Assembly (NCBI GenBank): GCA_001800185.1
Contig: MGUX01000160.1
Location: 1 to 12,535 of the forward strand
Direction of reading: 5' to 3'
Length of the DNA: 12,535 nt
From: Elusimicrobia bacterium RIFCSPLOWO2_12_FULL_59_9
GTDB taxonomy: Bacteria > Elusimicrobiota > Elusimicrobia > O2-12-FULL-59-9
The notes beneath the pieces are model-generated. The model was not told where the DNA came from, ran no database searches, and saw only the letters and a program-made list of their open reading frames with translations. This document shows, piece by piece, positions 6,175 through 11,937 of the stretch; positions within the stretch are counted from its first letter, which is position 1, and each line of letters opens with the position of its first letter. The translations under genes were made by a program, and so were the position numbers.

Positions 6175-7033
6175 ATTTTCCGATGAGAAGTCCCAGTTTC
6201 TTCTTGATGCCCGGGGCGATGGCTTGGGGCGAAGTGATGATGGCGGCCTTCAAGGCGCTTTGGCAGGCGCAGGCGGGTCTTTGCAGCAATGCGGGCAGGA
6301 CCCCGGCCACCAGGCGCTTGGCGTTCCGGGAGTTGACCTTCAAAGTCGCCATAACCTCGGCCGCGTTGACGCCGTCGTCGTCTTTCCACACGTCGTAATC
6401 GGTGACCATGGCGGCCGCGGCGTAGCACATCTCCGCCTCGCGCGCCAGCTTGGCCTCGGGGCTGGCCGTCATGCCGATGATGGAGCAGCCCATCTTTTTA
6501 TGCGCCTGGGACTCGGCGCGGGAGGAAAAGGCCGGGCCTTCCATGCAGATGTAGGCGCCCCCGAGATGCGACTTGAGCGACAATTTTTGGCTGGCGTCGA
6601 AGAGCGCCAGGCTCAGGCCGGGACAGAAGGGGTCGGCCAGGGAAACGTGGGCGACGACGCCGCCGCCGAAAAAGGTGTAGGCCCGCGTTTTGGTTTCATC
6701 GATGAGTTGATCCGGAAAAACGAAATGCCTCGGGGCCAGCTCCTCTTTGAGCGAGCCCACGGCGCTCAGCGACAGGACCTGCCGGACCCCCAAGGATTTC
6801 AGGGCGTAGAGGTTGGCCCGGTAGTTGATCTCGGTGGGCAGCAGCCGGTGGCCCTTGCCGTGGCGCGGCAGAAAAGCGCAGCGGGCGCCGGAGAGGGTTC
6901 CAAGCACGACGGCGTCCGAGGGGCTGCCGAAGGGCGTCTTGAGCCGGACTTCCCGGACGTCGCCCACGCCCCCGATTTCATAGAGGCCGCTTCCCCCGAT
7001 GATGCCGATTTCGGCGAAAGATTTTTTCTTCAC
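6167..7033 (-). CDS. mtnP: S-methyl-5'-thioadenosine phosphorylase
   Basis: This is a 288-residue family 2 purine nucleoside phosphorylase. It cleaves methylthioadenosine, the by-product of polyamine synthesis, into adenine and methylthioribose-1-phosphate. Motifs: phosphate-binding IGIIGGSGLYEI (residues 9-20), FLPRHGKGHRLLPTEINYRA (54-73), CMEGPAFSSRAES (163-175), substrate methionine in IGMTASPEAKLAREAE (M188), and TDYDVW with D212 and D214. These two aspartates, which bind a 6-amino group, mark MTAP rather than the inosine-preferring relatives. The GTG at 7033 is the likely start because the homology begins there and it overlaps the glyA stop as GTGA. The ORF runs open much further upstream, but only as the antisense-free alternate frame of glyA. 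Confidence 0.93.
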   Translation of the reverse strand: MKKKSFAEIGIIGGSGLYEIGGVGDVREVRLKTPFGSPSDAVVLGTLSGARCAFLPRHGKGHRLLPTEINYRANLYALKSLGVRQVLSLSAVGSLKEELAPRHFVFPDQLIDETKTRAYTFFGGGVVAHVSLADPFCPGLSLALFDASQKLSLKSHLGGAYICMEGPAFSSRAESQAHKKMGCSIIGMTASPEAKLAREAEMCYAAAAMVTDYDVWKDDDGVNAAEVMATLKVNSRNAKRLVAGVLPALLQRPACACQSALKAAIITSPQAIAPGIKKKLGLLIGKYV

Positions 7034-8289
7034 CCGAGCCTCTTGCGGTAATTTTCGTAAATCGGATACTTGCGGCAAAGGCTCCGGACCTTGAGGCCGA
7101 TGTCCTTTAGTACGGCGGGACTGTCCCGGTGATCGATGGCGTCGGAGATCCACTGGGCGATCAGGCGCATTTCCTTTTCCTTCATGCCGCGCGTGGTCAG
7201 GGCCGGCGTGCCGACGCGGATGCCGCTGGCGACGAAGGGCTTTTCGGGATCGTAGGGGATCGTGTTTTTGTTGACCGTGATGCCGCTTTCCTCCAGGAGC
7301 TTCTCGGCGTCGCGGCCCGTGATTTTTTTGGAGCGCAGGTCCACCGAAAAAAGGTGGCAGTCCGTCCCGCCGCTGACGATGCGCAGCCCCAGGTCCTGGA
7401 GGGCCGCGGCCATGGCGCGGGCGTTGGCGACGACCTGGCCCTGGTAGCGCTTGAAAGCCGGTTTTAAAGCCTCGCCGAAGCACACCGCTTTGGCGGCGAT
7501 GACATGCATAAAAGGCCCGCCCTGGTTGCCGGGGAAATTGAGCTTGTCGATTTGCGCGGCCAAGTCCTGCCGGCACAAGATGAGCCCGCCGCGCGGGCCG
7601 CGCAGGGTTTTGTGCGTCGTGGAAGTGACCACCTGGGCGAAGGGCACGGGCGAGGGATAGAGGCCGGCGGCGATGAGCCCGGCGTAGTGGGCGACGTCGG
7701 CGATGAGAACCGCTCCGCAGCCGTCGGCGATTTGCTTAAACCTCTGCCAGTCGAAGCACCGGGAATAATTGGAGGCGCCGGCCATGATGGCTTTGGGGCG
7801 GTGCTGCTGGGCGAGAGCCTCGGCCTCGTCGTAATCGATGAGCTCCGTGTCGCGGCGGACGTTCATGGCCACGACGTTGAAAAATTTTCCGGAAAAATTG
7901 AGGGGATGGCCGTGCGACAAATGGCCCCCGTGAGCGAGGTTGAGGCCCAAGAGGGTGTCGCCGGGCTTGAGCAGCGCCAGGTAGGCGGTGATGTTGGCCT
8001 GCGTGCCGGAATGCGGCTGCACGTTGGCGTGCTCGGCCTGGAACAATTTTTTTGCGCGCTCGATGGCCAGATTTTCCGCGATATCGACGAAGCGGCAACC
8101 CCCGTAATATCTTTTCCCGGGATAGCCTTCCGCGTATTTATTGGTGAGGACCGATCCCTGGGCTTCGAGCACGGCTTCGGAGGCGTTATTTTCGGAGGCG
8201 ATGAGCTCCAAAGTGTCGTTTTGGCGGTCGAGTTCGCCGCGGATGGCTTTGTAAACTTCAGGATCCAGCTTTTTTAGAGTTGGCTTCAT
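7030..8289 (-). CDS. glyA: Serine hydroxymethyltransferase
   Basis: This PLP enzyme interconverts serine and glycine while loading one-carbon units on tetrahydrofolate; it is cytosolic and normally a dimer or tetramer. The 419 residues match the usual bacterial length. Marks: ELIASENNASEAVLEAQGS near residues 28-46, NKYAEGYPGKRYYGG (50-64), PHSGTQAN (92-99), the PLP aspartate and histidine in ADVAHYAGLIA (D198, H201; the family more often reads ADMAHIAGL), and the Schiff-base lysine in VTSTTHKTLRGPRGG (K227). The ATG at 8289 overlaps the upstream phosphatase gene by 32 bases; the N-terminus LKKLDPEVYKAI starts just as in known GlyA proteins, which supports that start despite a weak GGTG ribosome site. 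Confidence 0.97.
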   Translation of the reverse strand: MKPTLKKLDPEVYKAIRGELDRQNDTLELIASENNASEAVLEAQGSVLTNKYAEGYPGKRYYGGCRFVDIAENLAIERAKKLFQAEHANVQPHSGTQANITAYLALLKPGDTLLGLNLAHGGHLSHGHPLNFSGKFFNVVAMNVRRDTELIDYDEAEALAQQHRPKAIMAGASNYSRCFDWQRFKQIADGCGAVLIADVAHYAGLIAAGLYPSPVPFAQVVTSTTHKTLRGPRGGLILCRQDLAAQIDKLNFPGNQGGPFMHVIAAKAVCFGEALKPAFKRYQGQVVANARAMAAALQDLGLRIVSGGTDCHLFSVDLRSKKITGRDAEKLLEESGITVNKNTIPYDPEKPFVASGIRVGTPALTTRGMKEKEMRLIAQWISDAIDHRDSPAVLKDIGLKVRSLCRKYPIYENYRKRLG

Positions 8290-8728
8290 ATTTTTTCACC
8301 AAGGTTTCCACGGCTTCTTTGATCCGGGCAAAGCAGCGCTCATATACTTCCAGCGGGAGATGGACCGGGTCTTCGATTTCGGGCTCAGGCAGATTCACTT
8401 GGCCGCGCAGGAGCGCCACCGGCGTGCGGGAGGAGGCAAAGCGCCGCTCGACGGCCTTCTTTTGGTCCTCCTGCATGACGAGGACATAATCGGCCCATTC
8501 CACCAGGCGGCCGGTGATTTGGCGGGGGGTATGCTCGAAATCGGCGATGCCTTCGCGGGCCAGCACGGTTTTGACGTGGGGGGGAGTCGGGAAAGCCGGG
8601 TTGGCCGCCAGGCCGCAGGAATCCGCTTGCCAGTCCTGGAGGGCGCGAGTCCGGATGATGCGTTTGAGCAGTTGATGCGCCATGACGCTACGGCAACTAT
8701 TGCCCGTGCAGACGAATAAAATCCGCAT
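8258..8728 (-). CDS. Low-molecular-weight protein phosphatase, YwlE-like
   Basis: This is a phosphatase of the low-molecular-weight tyrosine phosphatase fold, 156 residues. The N-terminal P-loop VCTGNSCRS has the nucleophile C7 and R13 (CX5R). The general acid is probably the aspartate in EIEDPVH (about residue 117). Residue 11 of the loop is serine, where the protein-arginine phosphatase YwlE has threonine and tyrosine phosphatases usually have isoleucine. Together with the place between tsaC and glyA, as in the ywlC-ywlE-glyA region of Bacillus, this favours a YwlE-type role, but no McsB kinase is seen here. The ATG at 8728 has a GGAGG five bases upstream; an alternative TTG at 8746 is less likely. 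It starts 14 bases after the tsaC stop. The C-terminus is unusually lysine-rich. Confidence 0.9.
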   Translation of the reverse strand: MRILFVCTGNSCRSVMAHQLLKRIIRTRALQDWQADSCGLAANPAFPTPPHVKTVLAREGIADFEHTPRQITGRLVEWADYVLVMQEDQKKAVERRFASSRTPVALLRGQVNLPEPEIEDPVHLPLEVYERCFARIKEAVETLVKKYEANSKKAGS

Positions 8729-8742
8729 GCCCGCCTCCGGTG

Positions 8743-9417
8743 TCAAGTTTTACGCGAGCCCAGGGCCCGCTCTATCGCCTCCGGCCGGATGCTGCCGGCG
8801 CGCAGGATTTTGGGCGGGCTCGCGGTGAGGTCCACCACCGTGGAGGATTGCCCCCGGCAGGGCCCGCCGTCCAATATAAAGTCCACCCGCTCGCCCGGTT
8901 TTCCGGAGCCGAAGGCGCGCAGCGCCTCCCGGCACGTCCGGACGGCCGGCTGGCCCGAAAGATTGGCGCTGCTTGAGACCAACGGCGCTCCGGCCGCCTT
9001 CAAAACCTTGAGCAGAGCGCGGTGCTTGGGAACTCTGAGCCCGATGGTGGCTCTTTTCTGGACCGCTTTGCGGCCCTCGGCCGAGGCCCAAAAAACCAGC
9101 GTCAACGGGCCCGGCCAGAAGCGGCGGCTTAAGGCTTCGGCCGCCGGAGTCCAACGGCGCGCCAATCTCTTGGCCCGTCCGGTTGATTCTACTAAAATGG
9201 GCAGGGGTTTTGCAGACGCGCGTTTCTTGAGGGCGAAGAGGCGCGCATGCGCCTCTTTTAAGAACGCGTTGCCGCCGACGCCGTAAACGGTGTCCGTCGG
9301 AAAAAGCATGATTTTGCCGGCGTTGAGCCCGCGCGCGAGGGCCTCCATCTGGGATGGGCGAAGCCGCGATATTTTCCAGATTTTGGGAAGCGCGGCGGGC
9401 GGGGCCCGGCGCTTCAC
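8743..9417 (-). CDS. tsaC: L-threonylcarbamoyladenylate synthase (YrdC/Sua5 family)
   Basis: This enzyme makes threonylcarbamoyl-AMP from threonine, bicarbonate and ATP, the first step of the t6A modification at position 37 of ANN-decoding tRNAs. The 224 residues hold a single YrdC domain without the extra Sua5 C-terminal domain. Key parts: GKIMLFPTDTVYGVGGNA (34-51), ALKKRASAKPLPILV with the KR-x3-K-P signature (62-76), RFWPGPLTLVF (99-109), IGLRVP (125-130), PLVSSSANLSGQP (145-157), STVVDL and ILRAGSIRP (192-212). The GTG at 9417 overlaps the rsmI stop as GTGA and has AAAGGA about eight bases upstream, so I prefer it to the longer ORF start at 9522. Confidence 0.94.
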   Translation of the reverse strand: MKRRAPPAALPKIWKISRLRPSQMEALARGLNAGKIMLFPTDTVYGVGGNAFLKEAHARLFALKKRASAKPLPILVESTGRAKRLARRWTPAAEALSRRFWPGPLTLVFWASAEGRKAVQKRATIGLRVPKHRALLKVLKAAGAPLVSSSANLSGQPAVRTCREALRAFGSGKPGERVDFILDGGPCRGQSSTVVDLTASPPKILRAGSIRPEAIERALGSRKT

Positions 9418-10094
9418 GGGGCCGGGTCCTTTCTGGGGTTTAAGGCCAAAGTGATTTCGCCGCGGACGCCGGCTCTGGCCGCGAGCTGCGCCCTGATCTC
9501 GCCGACGGTTCCCCACAGCCATTCCTCATGCAGCTTGGTCAGCTCCCGCCCGAGGGCCGCCGGCGTTTGCGCTCCCAGGACCTCCTCCAAGAGGCCGAGG
9601 GTCTTGACGATGCGGTACGGCGATTCAAATAGGATCATCGTTTTTTCGAAGGCGGCGGCTTGCGTCAAGATTTTCCTCTGGCGGCCGCTGGAGCGGGGCA
9701 GAAAACCCAAAAAAATGAAAGCGTCCGCCGGAAATCCGCAGCCCGCCGCCGCGGCGGCGACCGCCGAGCAGCCGGGAAGGCTGGCGACGGACAGGCCTTC
9801 CGCGCGGGCCCGGGCGACGATTTTGCAGCCGGGGTCTGAGACCGCCGGGGTTCCCCCGTCGGAAACCAAGGCGACCTCCTTGGAGGCCTTGAGCGTTTCC
9901 ATCAGCTTGTCCAGGCAGCGCGGGTTGTGCTCCTCGTAGCGCTCCAACGGCTTGTGGATATCGAAGGCCGAGAGAAGCTGGCGGGTGCGGCGCGTGTCCT
10001 CGCAGTAGACCACGTCGGCGCGCTTTAAAACGTCCAAGGCCCGCAAGGTGATGTCCTGCAGGTTGCCGAGCGGGGTGGCCACGATATGAAGCAT
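9414..10094 (-). CDS. rsmI: 16S rRNA (cytidine1402-2'-O)-methyltransferase
   Basis: This SAM-dependent tetrapyrrole-methylase-fold enzyme adds the 2'-O-methyl group at C1402 in the decoding centre of 16S rRNA. All marks are seen: LHIVATPLGNLQDITLRAL (2-20), ADVVYCEDTRRTRQLL (26-41), the SAM loop VALVSDGGTPAVSDPG (74-89), LPGCSAVAAAAAGCG (106-120), FIFLGFLP (126-133), and the late ILFESPYR and GRELTKLHEE (182-191). At 226 residues it is shorter than the E. coli enzyme (about 286), lacking the C-terminal helical domain, as in many other bacteria. The ATG lies nine bases after the HD-GYP stop with only a weak GAGCGG before it, so coupling to the upstream gene is likely. Confidence 0.96.
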   Translation of the reverse strand: MLHIVATPLGNLQDITLRALDVLKRADVVYCEDTRRTRQLLSAFDIHKPLERYEEHNPRCLDKLMETLKASKEVALVSDGGTPAVSDPGCKIVARARAEGLSVASLPGCSAVAAAAAGCGFPADAFIFLGFLPRSSGRQRKILTQAAAFEKTMILFESPYRIVKTLGLLEEVLGAQTPAALGRELTKLHEEWLWGTVGEIRAQLAARAGVRGEITLALNPRKDPAP

Positions 10095-10103
10095 GCAAAC
10101 CGC

Positions 10104-11408
10104 TCAGGTGTGGTAGGTATGGTCGTCGGCGACGGGCGCGTCGGCGTGCGTGTTGCGGTGCTCGTGGTGTTGCGCGTGATCTTCCGCCGGGCTGCGGGTG
10201 CGCGACTCGATGCGCAGGAAGGCCTCGACCACCCGGGGATCAAATTGAGTTCCGGCGCCCTTCTGCAGCTCATCGATGGCCGTTTCGCGCGGCAGGGCTT
10301 TGCGGTAAGGGCGGTCGGAGGTCATGGCGTCCCAGGCGTCGATGATGGCCACGATGCGCGAGCCCAAGGGAATCTCCTCGCCCTTAAGCCCTTCCGGATA
10401 GCCCTGGCCGTTGTACCACTCCTGGTGATAGAGCACCATCTCCGCGACGGGTCCAAGAAATTTAACCGGGGCGAGAATTTGGTAGCCGAGGGCGGGGTGC
10501 TTTTTCATGACCTCGTACTCCTCCGGCGTGAGCTTGCCGGGCTTGCGGATGATGGATTCATCGATGCCGATTTTGCCGATGTCGTGCAGCAGCGAGGCGT
10601 ACTCGATGTATTGGATCATCTGCAGAGGGAGTTTGAGCTCCTCGCCCAGCGCCCGCGCCCGGCTCTTGGCCCGGCTGGAGTGGTCGTGGGTGTAATTGTC
10701 CTTGGCGTCCAAGGTGCGCGCCAGGGTCTGCACCATCTCCAGGTAAAAGGTCTGAAGATCGTCATAGAGGTGCAGATTCTCCAAAGTGACGGCGGTCTGC
10801 GCGGCGAGGATGTTGAGGCACTGCAGGTCCTGGGCGCTGATGGCCGGCGCCGCGCCGGTGGCGTGGATGTTGAGGACGCCGATGGGCTTGTTTTTCACCT
10901 TGATGGGCACGGCCGCGAAAGGCTCGGGAAATTTGGGCGACGGCCGGCTGGGGATGTAGCGCGTGTCGTGGCCGGGATCGCCGACGTAGATGCTTTCGCC
11001 CGTTTCAAAGGCGCGGCCCGCGATGCCCTCGCCGGGCTTGAGCTTGAAATCCTCGAAGTCCTTCATGGCCATGCCTTTGGCGGCGAGCATGGTCAGCGCG
11101 CCCGCTTTGTCGTCCCAGAGCATCAAGGACGCCCGCTGGGAGCCGAAGAGTTTGGTGGCTTCCTCGACCACGGCGCTGCAAAAAGCGGGCTTGTCCAGGC
11201 TGCCGGTGGAGGACATGCCGACCTCGTGGAGGTTTAAGAGCGCGGCGACCAAGTCCTCGAGCTTCTGCACCATCTGGGGGCCTGCAAACGCGGAGGGGTC
11301 TTCCGCGGCTTCCAAGCCGCCGCTGTTGAGGGCATAGAGCTGCTTCAAGGCGTAGGTCAGCGCGGCGATCAGCGCGGCGCACACGGCGATTAAAATCCAG
11401 AGGAGCAT
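10104..11408 (-). CDS. Membrane-anchored GAF / HD-GYP phosphodiesterase
   Basis: This is a 434-residue signalling protein. An N-terminal transmembrane helix (residues 1-22) is followed by a GAF sensor domain (about 50-215; AVPIKVKNKPIGVLNI) and an HD-GYP domain (about 218-402). The HD pair lies in ASLLHDIGKIGI (H275-D276), with the GYP motif in YNGQGYPEGL (G336-Y337-P338) and IIDAWDAMTSDRPYRKAL (355-372) after it. Such domains hydrolyse cyclic di-GMP, or related cyclic dinucleotides. The usual HHExxDG reads YHQEWYNG here, so one metal or substrate contact may be altered. The C-terminal 25 residues hold seven histidines. A good AAGGA ribosome site precedes the ATG, and the gene is 45 bases downstream of tRNA-Val, probably on the same transcript. 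Confidence 0.92.
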   Translation of the reverse strand: MLLWILIAVCAALIAALTYALKQLYALNSGGLEAAEDPSAFAGPQMVQKLEDLVAALLNLHEVGMSSTGSLDKPAFCSAVVEEATKLFGSQRASLMLWDDKAGALTMLAAKGMAMKDFEDFKLKPGEGIAGRAFETGESIYVGDPGHDTRYIPSRPSPKFPEPFAAVPIKVKNKPIGVLNIHATGAAPAISAQDLQCLNILAAQTAVTLENLHLYDDLQTFYLEMVQTLARTLDAKDNYTHDHSSRAKSRARALGEELKLPLQMIQYIEYASLLHDIGKIGIDESIIRKPGKLTPEEYEVMKKHPALGYQILAPVKFLGPVAEMVLYHQEWYNGQGYPEGLKGEEIPLGSRIVAIIDAWDAMTSDRPYRKALPRETAIDELQKGAGTQFDPRVVEAFLRIESRTRSPAEDHAQHHEHRNTHADAPVADDHTYHT

Positions 11409-11452
11409 GGTTTAGTCCTTTTTAGAAAATATAGAAAAACGGATTAAAACAT

Positions 11453-11524
11453 TGGGCAGTATAGGTTTCGAACCTATGACCTTTCGCGTGTGAGGCGAAC
11501 GCTCTACCGCTGAGCTAACTGCCC
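11453..11524 (-). tRNA. tRNA-Val (anticodon CAC)
   Basis: A full cloverleaf folds on the minus strand: acceptor GGGCAGT/ACTGCCC, D arm GCTC-AGCGGTA-GAGC, anticodon stem TTCGC/GCGAA with loop CTCACAC (anticodon CAC, reading GUG valine codons), variable loop AGGTC, T arm ATAGG-TTCGAAA-CCTAT, discriminator A. The 3' CCA is not encoded. It stands at the head of the operon, between the right structured repeat and the HD-GYP gene. Confidence 0.97.
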
Positions 11525-11622
11525 ACCTGTCGCGCCCTGCGAGCCTCGCTGCGCTCAGTTCTCGGGTCTGAAGACCCCCGCTTCATCGGATAGCCGCGGG
11601 GGCGCTCCCCGAGGGGCTGCCG

Positions 11623-11701
11623 CCCCTTCGGCGCCTTCGGTCCCTGCGGGACCAGGAAGGCTGAACCCCACTAAGGTTCGGCGGGCCATGCCGCCGGATA
11701 G
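11623..11701 (+). repeat. 79-base direct repeat, copy 1
   Basis: It runs from CCCCTTCGGCGCC to GCCGCCGGATAG and is identical, base for base as I read it, to 11859-11937. The single matching block in the left repeat (1091-1170, inverted) is clearly more diverged, so the duplication is recent or kept alike by conversion. Confidence 0.93.
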
Positions 11702-11771
11702 CGCCCTGCGCTTCCCGAGGGGCTTGTCCTCATTCGCGCACGACCCTAAGGTATGCGCTCATTCAGACCCT

Positions 11772-11830
11772 GGGTTTTCACCTGACGCGCCACCTTGGCG
11801 CTTTTCCTCCACCGGAGGCGGCAAAAACCC
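11772..11830 (+). other. Three-way-junction stem-loop in right repeat
   Basis: The outer stem is GGGTTTT (11772-11778) with AAAACCC (11824-11830), enclosing GCGCCA/TGGCGC (11787-11801) and CCTCC/GGAGG (11806-11818), each with a three-base loop. This is the counterpart of 1193-1251. Confidence 0.6.
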
Positions 11831-11858
11831 GCAATCGCCTTCCCGATACAGCGATTGC

Positions 11859-11937
11859 CCCCTTCGGCGCCTTCGGTCCCTGCGGGACCAGGAAGGCTGA
11901 ACCCCACTAAGGTTCGGCGGGCCATGCCGCCGGATAG
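11859..11937 (+). repeat. 79-base direct repeat, copy 2
   Basis: This is the second copy of the block at 11623-11701. It ends the repeat region; the following sequence (from 11938) is not shared. Confidence 0.93.

Larger units (their letters stand above)
11527..11937 (+). repeat. Structured repeat, right copy (partly duplicated)
   Basis: This copy aligns as the reverse complement of 1091-1391, but it is longer because a 79-base block occurs twice (11623-11701 and 11859-11937). Order along the + strand: the part matching 1311-1391, the 79-base block, the part matching 1171-1310, then the 79-base block again. Conserved hairpins include CCGAGGGGC-TGCC-GCCCC at about 11608-11626, GGTCCC-TGC-GGGACC at 11639-11653 and again at 11875-11889, GCGCCA-3-TGGCGC at 11787-11801, CCTCC-3-GGAGG at 11806-11818, and GCAATCGC/GCGATTGC arms around 11831-11858. 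It begins three bases before the tRNA-Val 5' end. No transposase or target-site duplication is evident. Confidence 0.9.

Noticed and set aside
7034..7576. N-terminal extension of the MTA phosphorylase ORF over glyA
   Set aside because: The extra 181 codons are an alternate frame of glyA with proline/arginine-rich translation. Homology begins at the GTG at 7033.
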